Part shown: positions 7,039-15,730 of the stretch, one piece after another
How the letters are laid out: the number at the start of each line of letters is the position of its first letter
Position numbering within the stretch: position 1 is the stretch's first letter
NCBI GenBank assembly: GCA_022749905.1
Contig: JAKIWU010000001.1
Coordinates: 1-33,147, forward strand
Origin: Thermoplasmata archaeon
Lineage (GTDB): Archaea; Thermoplasmatota; Thermoplasmata; Lutacidiplasmatales; UBA184
Reading direction: 5' to 3'
DNA: 33,147 nucleotides
The notes under the pieces: generated by a model
Told to the model about the DNA's origin: nothing
Databases searched by the model: none
What the model saw: the letters and a program-made list of their open reading frames with translations, nothing else
Position numbers and translations under genes: made by a program

Positions 7039-7143
7039 GCCGGATCCATCGGCGCTCCGACACCCTCCGGCCCGAGGTCGGCGAGTCGAGCCGGTTCCCG
7101 ACCCCGAGGCGCTATGTGCGAACGCGCCGGTTCCGGCCGCACC

Positions 7144-7554
7144 ATGGAACCCGAGCAGAGTGGATGGCGCCGCCTGACGAAGGCGGAGGAACGCGTGATC
7201 GTCCACCGGGGGACCGAACCGGCGTTTTCGGGGGAATACGAGACTCTGCACGAGAAGGGGACCTATCGATGCCGTCGCTGTCGGACCGCACTCTACCGGT
7301 CGGAGAGCAAGTTCGATTCCGGATGTGGCTGGCCGAGCTTCGACGACGAGATCCTGGGGGCGGTCGACCGGATTCCGGACCCCGACGGGGAACGCGTGGA
7401 GATCCGATGCCACCACTGCGGGAGCCATCTCGGCCACGTGTTCGAGGGCGAACGGTTCACGCCGAAGAACACGCGGCACTGCGTGAACTCGATCTCCCTC
7501 GTGTTCGAGCCGGCGCCCCCCGAGGGCGCCCGAATCGAGCGCCCCCGCCTCTGA
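7144..7554 (+). CDS. msrB: Peptide methionine (R)-S-oxide reductase
   Basis: Repairs oxidised methionine (R-sulfoxide form) in proteins. Complete MsrB fold, about 136 residues: GTEPAFSGEY at 23-32, zinc cysteines in CRRC (43-46) and CHHC (89-92), GCGWPSF at 60-66, HLGHVF at 95-100 and the catalytic cysteine in RHCVNS (C113). The ATG at 7144 gives the usual 10-12 residues before the first conserved block; an in-frame ATG at 7114 would add ten residues without similarity. It lies 105 bases after the HxlR-type regulator on the same strand, so read-through is possible. Its nearness to an arsenic-type locus fits a stress island, but MsrB is also common as a housekeeping gene. Confidence 0.93.
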   Translation: MEPEQSGWRRLTKAEERVIVHRGTEPAFSGEYETLHEKGTYRCRRCRTALYRSESKFDSGCGWPSFDDEILGAVDRIPDPDGERVEIRCHHCGSHLGHVFEGERFTPKNTRHCVNSISLVFEPAPPEGARIERPRL

Positions 7555-7582
7555 GCACCCCGAGCTTTCGCCGGCTCCGCGG

Positions 7583-8689
7583 TCAATACACCGTGATCGC
7601 GGCCGCGAGGCCGGCATGGTCCGAGGGCCAGAATCCCGAGGCCGTCATGCTCGACGGGTCGTCGCCGACGAGCTTGGTCTTGTCCGCCTGGAGCGCGCCG
7701 AGCGTGAGCACGTAGTCGACCCGTTCGCTGAGGGCCGACGCCGGGTTGTTGATCACGTCCACGGTCACGCCGTTCTGGATCGTTTGGCAGCAGGTGTACC
7801 CGGAATCGTTCGGGTTCGTCTGGTTCCAGGCGTCGCCGAAGCCTGCAGCGACGAGCGCCGCGTACGTCGGATCGGTCGACACGCTGTTGAGGTCCCCCGA
7901 AAGGATCACGGGGAGCGCCACGTTGGCAGGTCCGGCGAGAATCTCGTTCGCCTGCGCCAACCGCACGGCGGGCGAGAACCCGTCGAGATGGGTCGAGATG
8001 AACCGGACGGTCGTCCCATGGAAACTGAGGTCGACCGAAGTCCACCCACCGTAGAGGACAATCGTCGATCCGAAGAATACGATCTGGAAGTTGTGGACGA
8101 AGGTCTGCGACTGGATGTTGGCGACGCTCAGCTGCCCGTTCGCGAGGTCCGAGGTCCTGACGAGGATCGCGCTGCGGTCGGTGAGCCGGACGTTGACGAG
8201 GCCGCAGGGGAAGAGTCCGGGCGACTGGACCGCGAAGTTCGAACGGACCACGAGGGTCGTGTAGTTGAGGCCGTTCGCAACGAGGGCCGTTTGGAGCATC
8301 TGCAGGTAATCGAGCGTCTGCCCCGTCGTGGACGGGCACGTCTTGCTGATCGGGGTCGTCTGCCAGAGGGCGACTTCCTGGAGTCCGATCACCGCGGGAT
8401 GGGCGGACGCCACTTCGAGGGCGATCTGGGCGGCTCGGGCCGAAAAGTTGTTGGCGAGCACGTGGCCGAAGTCCATCGCCACGGCCGACAGGAGCTGGGG
8501 AACGGTCGTCGATCGCAGGACGGCCTGCAACTCGGATCCCTGGTAGATGTTGTACGTGAGGATGTTCAGGCGTGCCCCCGCGCCGTGCTGATCCGAGCTC
8601 TGCGGGTCCCCCGCGAGCGCTCCGACGGGAACGATCAGCAGGGCGGCGAGGCTGAGGGTAAGTGCTAGGGTGCGACCGATTCGATTCAT
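7583..8689 (-). CDS. Secreted endonuclease/exonuclease/phosphatase-superfamily protein
   Basis: A 368-residue protein with a Sec-type signal peptide (basic MNRIGR, hydrophobic about 7-25, ALAG). The EEP fold follows: LTYNIYQG (N47), GLQEV with the metal-binding E105, FISTHLDG (H234), SGDLNSV (D266, N268), RVDYV (D325) and SDHAGL (D357, H358). All catalytic positions are present, so it should be an active metal-dependent phosphodiesterase acting outside the cell on nucleic acid, phosphoesters or lipids; the substrate cannot be told from sequence. Cysteines (for example CC at 300-301) may form disulfides. The ATG at 8689 has AAAGGAGGTTT 8 bases upstream. It lies 49 bases after the anchored surface protein gene on the same strand, likely one operon. 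Extracellular DNA scavenging is a guess. Confidence 0.85.
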   Translation of the reverse strand: MNRIGRTLALTLSLAALLIVPVGALAGDPQSSDQHGAGARLNILTYNIYQGSELQAVLRSTTVPQLLSAVAMDFGHVLANNFSARAAQIALEVASAHPAVIGLQEVALWQTTPISKTCPSTTGQTLDYLQMLQTALVANGLNYTTLVVRSNFAVQSPGLFPCGLVNVRLTDRSAILVRTSDLANGQLSVANIQSQTFVHNFQIVFFGSTIVLYGGWTSVDLSFHGTTVRFISTHLDGFSPAVRLAQANEILAGPANVALPVILSGDLNSVSTDPTYAALVAAGFGDAWNQTNPNDSGYTCCQTIQNGVTVDVINNPASALSERVDYVLTLGALQADKTKLVGDDPSSMTASGFWPSDHAGLAAAITVY

Positions 8690-8738
8690 GGTTCTCGAAA
8701 CCTCCTTTCTTCGTCCTTGTACTGAAGCGCACCCGGGC

Positions 8739-9389
8739 CTACTCCCCCGCCACGTTCAGGACCAGGTTGTCAATCTCGATGGGTTGGACGCCCCAGACCA
8801 GGTAGAACACGTCGCTGAGACCCGCGGTGATGGGCTTGCCTTCGATCACGGTCACGTCGATCACGGCGTTCACCGTGTTGCCCCGGGTCCCGTTCGTGTA
8901 GGTCAGACTGACGTTGAAGTAGTCGTTCCCGGGCTGAACGGACGTGCCATTGCGAGGCAGTGTGAACTCGAGCGCGAACGCGGAGGCTGGACACTTCCCG
9001 CCTGCGGAACCGTCGACGAGGGCGCAGTAGGAGCCGGCGGTAGCGGGGGAGGTGTACGTCGAGCCGTTCACGTTGGACAATCCGGCCGCCGCCGTCGTCA
9101 CCGTGAGGCTCGGCGTGTTCGGGAAGTTGCTCGGGGTCGTCTGATGGACCGAGAAGCTCGAGCGCGACAAGTTGAGGTGGGGACCCGGACCCCAGGTCAC
9201 GAAGCCGAGCGCGGTGCCCGCGGTGAGGCCGATCGAGATCGTCAAGAACACCGTGACCGCGATCCGTCCTGCCCACCCCGGTCGGCGATCCGCGCGGGGT
9301 CGCAGGACCTCGGCACGCCCCCGCGTCCCGACCCTGGTTCCCTGTTCCGTTGCGTCCCGCCCGCTCAGCCCGCTCTCCTCGTGCCTCAT
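8739..9389 (-). CDS. Single-pass membrane-anchored surface protein, unknown function
   Basis: A 216-residue protein with a 42-residue arginine-rich N-terminus, one membrane helix (about 43-64, IAVTVFLTISIGLTAG), and an extracellular domain of about 150 residues rich in S, T, N and G. Five NxS/T sequons (NLS, NGS, NGT, NVS, NGT) suggest N-glycosylation. Two cysteines (YCALVD and GKCPAS) may pair. Alternating beta-like segments suggest an immunoglobulin-like sandwich. I do not recognise the family. The gene precedes the secreted EEP protein by 49 bases and is probably co-transcribed, so it could anchor or assist that enzyme. The ATG at 9389 directly follows an 11-bp inverted-repeat arm. Confidence 0.7.
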   Translation of the reverse strand: MRHEESGLSGRDATEQGTRVGTRGRAEVLRPRADRRPGWAGRIAVTVFLTISIGLTAGTALGFVTWGPGPHLNLSRSSFSVHQTTPSNFPNTPSLTVTTAAAGLSNVNGSTYTSPATAGSYCALVDGSAGGKCPASAFALEFTLPRNGTSVQPGNDYFNVSLTYTNGTRGNTVNAVIDVTVIEGKPITAGLSDVFYLVWGVQPIEIDNLVLNVAGE

Positions 9390-9490
9390 TTCGAACCCCT
9401 GAAGGGCTCACCTGATTGGGGGAGTGGGAGGGTCCGAGATAGTTCGCGCGAACACGGTTGGAGGAATCCGCGTCGCGCGAGGGGTTCGAA
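9390..9490. repeat. 11-bp inverted repeat arms spanning a divergent promoter region
   Basis: TTCGAACCCCT at 9390-9400 is perfectly complemented by AGGGGTTCGAA at 9480-9490. A 12-bp palindrome GTTCGCGCGAAC lies between them (9442-9453). The left arm abuts the start codon of the surface-protein gene. The region between the genes (9390-9648) has no gene I can support. The arms could be paired operators for the double-HTH regulator on the other side. Confidence 0.4.
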
Positions 9491-9648
9491 GGCCGTTTTT
9501 CCCCGGCTCTGGAGGGGAACCGGGAAGGAGCTCGGGCCCGGGACCCGCGGAGCCCCCGGACGTCTCGCCCGGGTCGCGGGCTCCGAACACGGGGGCATTA
9601 TGGGGTGGTTCGATTCTGTGGGCGTGAACCCGTTCGGGAACGACTGAC

Positions 9649-10614
9649 GTGGACGCCCTCGACTTTGCCATCTTCCGCTGGATGTCCCCCTCCGGCGAAG
9701 CACGATTCTGGGGAACGCGCCGGCTCATCGATCCGAGGATCACCCCGAGGGAGATCGCGGAGCACGTCGGTGCGAGCGAGAACGGGGTCCGCGCCAGGAT
9801 CCGTGCGCTCGGGAAGTCCGGATTCTTCCACGGGTCCGAGGTGTGCCCCAACCCCGCGCTCTTCGGGGCCCGCTTGATGGTCGCGGAGATCCCGGTCGCG
9901 AGTGCGGGGGAATCGCGCCAGCTGTTGGACGATCTCGCGCTCGTGGAGGGTGTGACGTTCGCGCGCGACATCCTCGATGAGAGCGACCGGAAGCTGAAGG
10001 TGCACTTCGTCTCCTCCAACGGCGAAGGGACCGCGCGCCTCGCCGGTCTCCTCGCCCGTCTCGCTCCCGGGCATCGCATCCGACCTGCGGAATCGTACTG
10101 GACTCCCCCGTGCGAGCTCGAGCCCACGCCGCTCGATTGGCGGGTGGTTCGGGCATTCCGGAAAGCTCCGGATGACGCACTGAGTCGCGTGGCGCAAACG
10201 ATCGGGATCACGCTCAAGACTGCGGGCCGTCGGTTCCACCGCCTGATCGACGCACGCGCCTGCTGGTGGACGCACAGTCAGGGCTCGGAGGAGTTCCCGA
10301 TGGCCCAGCTCACCGTGACGCCAGAACCGGGAACCGACAGCGTCGACCTCGCGCGGTCCGTCGCGCTGACCGCGCAGAGCTGGATGCCGGTCAGCCACGA
10401 CGGCCGGGGCTCCGATCCCTCCGAGCCCGACGTGCGGATCGTGGGGCTCGTTCCGGTGGAGACGCCGGCCCGGCTCGAACGACTGATCGATCGGATCGCA
10501 GCCCTCCCGGATGTCTCGGGGGTGGAACGAACGTTCGCCCTCGGCTCACGCAGCTATCCGGACTGGTTCGACCGGGAGATCGAGCGTCGGGTCGAGCCGA
10601 GTCGCCGGGCCTGA
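9649..10614 (+). CDS. Transcriptional regulator with two Lrp/AsnC-like helix-turn-helix domains
   Basis: A 321-residue protein that looks like a tandem duplication of an Lrp-type unit. HTH 1 spans about 6-58 (DFAIFRWM..ITPREIAEHVGASENGVRARIRALGKSGF). It is followed by a ligand-domain-like stretch. HTH 2 spans about 162-205 (DWRVVRAFRKAPDDALSRVAQTIGITLKTAGRRFHRLIDA), with a second alpha/beta part that contains PDVSGVERTFALGSRSYPDW. The architecture resembles archaeal two-HTH regulators of the HTH/AsnC kind. The GTG at 9649 is the only sensible start; CATTATGG at 9595-9602 may be its TATA element with a leader of about 20 bases. It is divergent from the surface-protein/EEP operon and upstream of the cyclase gene on the same strand. 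The target genes are not shown by sequence. Confidence 0.75.
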   Translation: MDALDFAIFRWMSPSGEARFWGTRRLIDPRITPREIAEHVGASENGVRARIRALGKSGFFHGSEVCPNPALFGARLMVAEIPVASAGESRQLLDDLALVEGVTFARDILDESDRKLKVHFVSSNGEGTARLAGLLARLAPGHRIRPAESYWTPPCELEPTPLDWRVVRAFRKAPDDALSRVAQTIGITLKTAGRRFHRLIDARACWWTHSQGSEEFPMAQLTVTPEPGTDSVDLARSVALTAQSWMPVSHDGRGSDPSEPDVRIVGLVPVETPARLERLIDRIAALPDVSGVERTFALGSRSYPDWFDREIERRVEPSRRA

Positions 10615-10786
10615 GAATCGCCCACCGGGCGCTCGGCGGATTCCCGTCGGAACATTCTTGGTCCGCCCTGCCCCTGCGGCCGCCGGCGGCGGGCCGACGG
10701 TGGAGGACCCAGACGCCGATTCGGGGGATGCGTTGCGTGTCCGGCAGGTCCACCGTGCCCGCACGACGCAGCGTCTTCGACGAGCC

Positions 10787-13700
10787 ATGAATCCCTCCAC
10801 CGTCCACGACACCGGTCTGCCGTCGGCTCCGCGCGCATCGACCACCTCAGGAATCCGGAGCCCGTCGCGGCTCGAGCGTCGGGAGGTGACGGTCCTCTTC
10901 GCGGACCTCGCAGGGTTCACGCCCTTCTCCGAAAAGGCAGGCGAAGAGGCAGCCTTCCGCTTGATCGAGAGAGTCGCGACCCTGGTGACCGAATCGGTGA
11001 GGGCCTACGGCGGCGTCGTCAAGAGCTTCACCGGGGACGGCGCGATGGCGGTCTTCGGAGCGCCCTCCGCCCTCGAGGATGCACCGCTGCGCGCCTGCAA
11101 GTCCGCTCTGCTCATCCAGCAGGGGCTGGGCGAAGGGGCACGAGGGATCGAGCTCGAATTCGGGATCGAACCGTCCCTCCGTATCGGAATCGGCACGGGG
11201 GCTGCGATCCTCGGGACTGTTCCGACGGGCGAAGGGACGGGCGCGGCCGTCCTGGGCGATGCTGTAAATCTTGCGGCGCGGCTCGAACGGCGCGCGGCAC
11301 CGGGGACGATCCTACTCAGCGAATCGACGTACCTCCTCGTCCGGGGACAGGTCGAGGTCGAGGCGATCGGGGAGCAGACGCTCCGCGGGAAGAGCGAACC
11401 TCAACGGGCCTACCGGCTGAAGGCTGTGCGATCCGACACGACGCGGTTCGATGTGGCGCGCCAGCGCGGGCTCACGCCCCTGGTCGGCCGGGCCCAGGAA
11501 CTCGCAGGACTCGAAGCGGCGCTGCGTGAATCCCGCAGCGCGGTTCGCGTGGTCGACCTCGTCGGCGAGGCCGGGCTCGGAAAGTCGCGCCTCCTGCACG
11601 AGTTCCGGCTCGAGCTCGGCCGCCAGCGGTGCGTGGTCCTTGCGGGGAACTGTACTCTGGAGGGGAAGGACGCCGCCTTCCGGCCCTTCACGGAAGTGAT
11701 CCGTCGGTCGTTCGGGGTCGAGGAGGGCGCCGCTCCGGACGTGGCCGCCGGGAGGCTCGAGAGCGGACTTCGGTCTCTCCAGCTGGATTCGCCTCAGAAC
11801 CTCGGACTCCTGCTGAACGTGCTCGGCTACCGGGTGCCCGGGGGGATCCTCGAGAACATGGACCCCACCATACTCGGCTCGCGCACCCAGGAGCTGCTCC
11901 GCAGGCTCATGGAAGCCCGAAGCAAGCGATCGGTCGTCGTCCTCATCATCGAGGATCTGCACTGGATCGACCGGCTCTCGGCTGACCTTCTCGCACGTCT
12001 CGTCGGGGGATCGAGCGCGGCGCCGTTCCTCGTCGTGCACAGTCGACGTCCGGAGTACGAGCCCGCCTGGCGTGGACAGCCGAACGTCACCGCGCTCCGC
12101 CTCGGACCGCTCGACCCGGCCGGCATCCAGAGGATCGTCGAGTCCCGCCTTGGGGTCGAGGGCCTTTCGGAGGCCTTCGCACGGCTCCTTGTGGGGACTG
12201 CGGAAGGGAATCCGCTCTTTGCCGAAGAGATCGCGACCTTCCTCCTGGAGCGGGGGGTCGTCACGCTCTCTCGAGACGGCGCGGCCTATGACCCCCGCGG
12301 CTCGGTGGCGCTTCCGTCGAGCCTGCGATCCCTTCTGACCGCGCGCGTCGACCGGCTCGATGCCGCCGAGCGGGAACTCCTGCAGGTCGCTTCGGTCATC
12401 GGGCGCGAGTTCGAGCCCGCCTTGCTCGGAACGGCATCGGGGGTCCCATCCGACAGGGTGGCGTCGCACTTGGATCGCATCCGCTCCCTCGATCTCGTCT
12501 ACCCGGATGCTCGAACGGGTCGTTGGTGGTTCAAACACGCGCTGGTCCGGGAGGTGGTCTACGAGAGCATCCTTGCCGTGCGACGGACGGCGCTCCACCT
12601 CCAGGTCGCGCGCGAGATCGAACGCGGCGCGGGGGACCATCCCAACGTCTTCGCCGCAGCGCTGGCGTACCACTACGGGCGCTCCCCGGATCGACGCCGC
12701 GCCTTCCAGTGGCTTGCGATCGCGGGCCGCAAGAGCCTCGACCTCTACGCCCTCGAGGAGGCCGAGGAGTACTACCGACTCGCGTTCGAGATCCTCCACG
12801 GCGACCCGAGTTGCGCGGAGGATTCGGCCGCGGCGGAGGCGATGCTCGATACCGTCGAGATCGCGTATCAGAAGAGCGACTTCGTCGGGATCCTGCGGCT
12901 GGCCGAGGCGCACCTCCCGCGGCTCGAAACGTTCGGCGATACCCCGCAGCTCAGCGCGGTTCTCTTCTTCCTCTGCAACGCCCTGACGAATCGCTGCCAG
13001 CCGCGCGACGCGGAACCGATCGCACGTCGCTCGCTCGCGATCGCCGAGCGGTGCGGTGATGCGAGGGCCATCGGTCGCGCGTGGGAGGCGCTCCTGTACA
13101 TTACGACCAACCTTTCGAGAACTCCGCTCGAGGAGTCGGAGCGGATGGGCGAGGAAGCGCTCCGCTTCTCCGCGGCCGCTCACGACGACTACAACATCAA
13201 TTGGGCCCACCAGGGCATCGCGTGGGACTACGCCCATCGGGGGCTGATCAATGAGGTGCAGGAGTGGTCCGAGCGCCTGATCCGATCGGGCGAGGAACGG
13301 GATGACCCGAGAGCGCTCGCGCTCGCGCACTGGACCCTGAGTTGGGCGAACATCGTCGTGGGATGGAACGACGAAGCCATCGCCCACGCCCGAACGTGCA
13401 TTGCGAGCGCCCTCACACCGTTCGACCAAACCCTCGGGCTCGTCGCGGAAGCGAGTGCGGAGATCTTCCGGGGCGCAACCCCCGAGGGGCTCGCGCGTCT
13501 CCAGCAGCTCCGGCGCCGTACGGAGAAGAACGGATGGCTGATCGTCGACGCCGCGATGGACATCGCCGAAGGAGTCGGCCTCGCCGTGACCGGAGACATC
13601 CAAGGGGGGATTCGCCTCCTGCGGACCTCCATCGCTGTGCGGGACCAGGAGGGCTTGAGGACGATCGCGGCCTGGAGCCGCATCGCCCTCGCAGAGGTGT

Positions 13701-14014
13701 ACCTCGAAATCCTGACCGGGACCCAGCGGCCTCCCGTCATGGTCCTCCTTAGGAACTTGCCCACCCTCCTGGCCGCGAAGCTGGTCGGGGCACGTCGGGC
13801 TCGTCTCCTCCTCGAGGAAGCGAGCACGCACGACCAGCTCAGTCCCCGTGGGGCGATCCGGGCGCGGATCGAGATGGACCTCGGCGTCCTCGACAAGCTC
13901 GACGGGAAGTACCTCGAGGCGAAACGCCACCTGGGGGACGCCCGGGTGTCCGCAGCGCTCCAGAAGGCGACCCCCCTCGTGGCTCGCATCGATGCGGCCC
14001 TTGCAACCCTCTGA
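10787..14014 (+). CDS. Class III adenylate/guanylate cyclase fused to AAA-type ATPase and TPR region
   Basis: About 1075 residues. Residues about 31-212 are a class III cyclase catalytic domain with every key position visible: metal aspartates D40 (FADLAGFT) and D84 (GDGAMAVFG), the adenine-selecting K79/D158 pair (VVKSFTGDG; LGDAVNLAARLE), and N161 and R165 of the transition-state motif. That points to an active, ATP-using enzyme. Residues about 228-500 are a signal-transduction ATPase domain with Walker A GEAGLGKS (260-267) and Walker B VVVLIIEDLHWID (383-395). The rest (about 650-1060) is a helical, TPR-like repeat region. This architecture is common in bacteria; class III cyclases are rare in archaea, so lateral transfer is plausible. 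The ATG at 10787 is preferred because longer readings overlap the preceding gene. The 172 bases before it hold no other gene I can support. Confidence 0.9.
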   Translation: MNPSTVHDTGLPSAPRASTTSGIRSPSRLERREVTVLFADLAGFTPFSEKAGEEAAFRLIERVATLVTESVRAYGGVVKSFTGDGAMAVFGAPSALEDAPLRACKSALLIQQGLGEGARGIELEFGIEPSLRIGIGTGAAILGTVPTGEGTGAAVLGDAVNLAARLERRAAPGTILLSESTYLLVRGQVEVEAIGEQTLRGKSEPQRAYRLKAVRSDTTRFDVARQRGLTPLVGRAQELAGLEAALRESRSAVRVVDLVGEAGLGKSRLLHEFRLELGRQRCVVLAGNCTLEGKDAAFRPFTEVIRRSFGVEEGAAPDVAAGRLESGLRSLQLDSPQNLGLLLNVLGYRVPGGILENMDPTILGSRTQELLRRLMEARSKRSVVVLIIEDLHWIDRLSADLLARLVGGSSAAPFLVVHSRRPEYEPAWRGQPNVTALRLGPLDPAGIQRIVESRLGVEGLSEAFARLLVGTAEGNPLFAEEIATFLLERGVVTLSRDGAAYDPRGSVALPSSLRSLLTARVDRLDAAERELLQVASVIGREFEPALLGTASGVPSDRVASHLDRIRSLDLVYPDARTGRWWFKHALVREVVYESILAVRRTALHLQVAREIERGAGDHPNVFAAALAYHYGRSPDRRRAFQWLAIAGRKSLDLYALEEAEEYYRLAFEILHGDPSCAEDSAAAEAMLDTVEIAYQKSDFVGILRLAEAHLPRLETFGDTPQLSAVLFFLCNALTNRCQPRDAEPIARRSLAIAERCGDARAIGRAWEALLYITTNLSRTPLEESERMGEEALRFSAAAHDDYNINWAHQGIAWDYAHRGLINEVQEWSERLIRSGEERDDPRALALAHWTLSWANIVVGWNDEAIAHARTCIASALTPFDQTLGLVAEASAEIFRGATPEGLARLQQLRRRTEKNGWLIVDAAMDIAEGVGLAVTGDIQGGIRLLRTSIAVRDQEGLRTIAAWSRIALAEVYLEILTGTQRPPVMVLLRNLPTLLAAKLVGARRARLLLEEASTHDQLSPRGAIRARIEMDLGVLDKLDGKYLEAKRHLGDARVSAALQKATPLVARIDAALATL

Positions 14015-14151
14015 TCGCCGAGTCCCGGATCTCGGAGTGGTTCGGGGACTCCGAGCGGTACCCTTGAAACGGAATGTTCAAATAGCAATTTCAGAAATCC
14101 TCCTCCCAGAGCGTATGACGCTCGTCTGACAAACGACCAGGGGAACGCAAC

Positions 14152-15285
14152 ATGAAATCCATCATCCAAGAAGCGATCGCGAAGCACAAGGAGAACGAGG
14201 CGCTCACCGAGGACAAGAAGCCCGTCGCCGCTCCCTACACGAGCGCCGACGACGCGGAGCTCGCGAAGCTCGCGGAGGCCCTCAAGGTCAACATCCGGAT
14301 CGTCGGCTGTGGCGGCGGCGGCTCCAACACGATCAATCGCTGCGTCGAGGAAGGCATTCTCGGCGCCGAGATGTGCGCCATCAACACCGACGCGAAGCAC
14401 CTGCTCTCGATCCACGCGCCCCGGAAGATCCTCATCGGCCGGCGCGCGACGAAGGGTCTCGGCGCCGGCGCTCGCCCGGAAGTCGGCGAGGAAGCCGCGC
14501 GGGAGAACGAGGAAGAGCTTCGCGCCTTCCTCACGGGCGCGCACATCGTGTTCGTCACCGCCGGGATGGGCGGAGGGACCGGCACAGGATCGGCCCACCT
14601 CGTAGGACGACTGGCGAAGGAAGCCGGCGCGCTCACGATGGGCGTGGTCACGCTCCCATTCGCCGGTGAGGGTGCCGCGCGGATGGAGCAGGCTCGCGAC
14701 GGACTCGAGCGCCTGCGCAGGGTCTGCGACACGACGATCGTCATCCAGAACGACAAGCTCCTCGAGCTCGTCCCCAGGATGCCCCTCGACTCCGCGTTCA
14801 AGCTCGCGGACGCCGTCCTGATGACGGCGATCAAGGGGATCACCGAGATCGTGACGAAGCCCGGCCTCGTCAACCTCGACTACTCCGACATCATGACCGT
14901 CATGAAGGACGGCGGCGTCGCGCTCATCGGGCTCGGAGAGAGCGAGAACACCACCGACCGGGTGACCGAAGCGGTCACCGAGGCCCTCACTTCTCCGCTC
15001 ATCGGCTCCGTCGAGCTGAAGGACGCGACCGGGGCCCTCGTGCGGGTGATCGGCGGCCCGACGATGACCGTCTCGGAGGCCGAGAAGGCAGCCGCCCTCG
15101 TCGGCGGCAAGATCTCGAAGCGCGCCCGGATCATCTGGGGATGCTCCGTCGAGAACACCCCCGAGATGGAGAACACGATCAAGGTGCTCCTCATCATCAC
15201 CGGAGTCCGTGCCACGAGCCTTCTGGGGCAGAAGGGAGGCTACGCGGCCGGTGAGTCCGAGGAAGTCATCGACCTCGTCCGGTAG
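14152..15285 (+). CDS. ftsZ: Cell division protein FtsZ
   Basis: Tubulin-like GTPase that forms the division ring. 377 residues: N-terminal helical extension (1-45), G1 loop GCGGGGSNT (52-60), the GTP signature GMGGGTGTGS (138-147), and the catalytic T7 loop NLDYSD (241-246) needed for GTP hydrolysis between subunits. The C-terminus is short (KGGYAAGESEEVIDLVR) and differs from the bacterial partner-binding tail. The ATG at 14152 is preceded by CAGGGGAACG, a weak ribosome binding site, and an AT-rich stretch (TTCAAATAGCAATTTC, 14077-14092) likely holds the promoter, giving a leader of about 40 bases. An RNase P protein gene overlaps its 3' end. It may be one of several FtsZ copies; which paralogue cannot be told here. 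Confidence 0.95.
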   Translation: MKSIIQEAIAKHKENEALTEDKKPVAAPYTSADDAELAKLAEALKVNIRIVGCGGGGSNTINRCVEEGILGAEMCAINTDAKHLLSIHAPRKILIGRRATKGLGAGARPEVGEEAARENEEELRAFLTGAHIVFVTAGMGGGTGTGSAHLVGRLAKEAGALTMGVVTLPFAGEGAARMEQARDGLERLRRVCDTTIVIQNDKLLELVPRMPLDSAFKLADAVLMTAIKGITEIVTKPGLVNLDYSDIMTVMKDGGVALIGLGESENTTDRVTEAVTEALTSPLIGSVELKDATGALVRVIGGPTMTVSEAEKAAALVGGKISKRARIIWGCSVENTPEMENTIKVLLIITGVRATSLLGQKGGYAAGESEEVIDLVR

Positions 15286-15634
15286 TCTGGTCCACCGGCC
15301 CCGCTACCTCGGCATCGAGGTAGCCGGGGAGTTCGCGCCGCCCCGGTCCTGGCTCGAGCCCGCCCTCGCGCGGGCTCTCCCTCCCGGACCGATTGGTGGC
15401 GCCCCACGGCGCGTGCGAGTCATCCGAGTGGAGCGTTCCCGAGCCCTCGTGGAAGTCGGTCACCGTTGGGCGTCCGACGCTCGTCGGGCATGGAACGGTC
15501 CCCTCCCTGGACCGTCGGGGCGCCCGATCGATCTTGCGACGCGGCGTACCTGGGGAACGTTGCGCGGCGGCAAGCTGTGGCTCCGGGAGCCAGCGCGGCG
15601 CAAGGAAGTCCCACCGACCGTTACGGTCCCCTGA
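15251..15634 (+). CDS. rnp2: RNase P protein component 2 (Pop5/Rpp14 family)
   Basis: Protein subunit of archaeal RNase P, which matures tRNA 5' ends. About 127 residues. Family features: RPRYLGIEV at the first strand, RVIRVERSRALVEVGHR in the middle, and the C-terminal RRTWGTLRGGKLWL, which matches the Pop5 block around SGTLRGxK. The true start is unclear because no ATG precedes the conserved region. In-frame GTG codons lie at 15251 and 15209, both inside ftsZ, and the conserved part begins only at about 15302. A CTG at 15293 just after the ftsZ stop would give a more typical N-terminus but is an unusual start. The overlap implies co-transcription and coupling with ftsZ. Family assignment is by eye and moderately sure. 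Confidence 0.62.
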   Translation: MSPRKSSTSSGSLVHRPRYLGIEVAGEFAPPRSWLEPALARALPPGPIGGAPRRVRVIRVERSRALVEVGHRWASDARRAWNGPLPGPSGRPIDLATRRTWGTLRGGKLWLREPARRKEVPPTVTVP

Positions 15635-15730
15635 CCTCGCGCGTTCCGCGCCGGCGGGGTCTCCGCGTCGACGCGTCCGCCTCGCGACAGGCTTAATTCG
15701 GTTCCATCTTCATACGGAAGGGTAAGGAGA

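Noticed and set aside
11312..13930. 872-codon open frame antisense to the cyclase-ATPase gene
   Set aside because: In GC-rich DNA the antisense frame of a real gene often stays open. It lacks any domain, is rich in R, E, D and G, and the sense frame has complete catalytic motifs.
14114..14128. Four-codon upstream reading frame before ftsZ (ATG ACG CTC GTC TGA)
   Set aside because: Too short to judge, no ribosome binding site of its own, and easily expected by chance.
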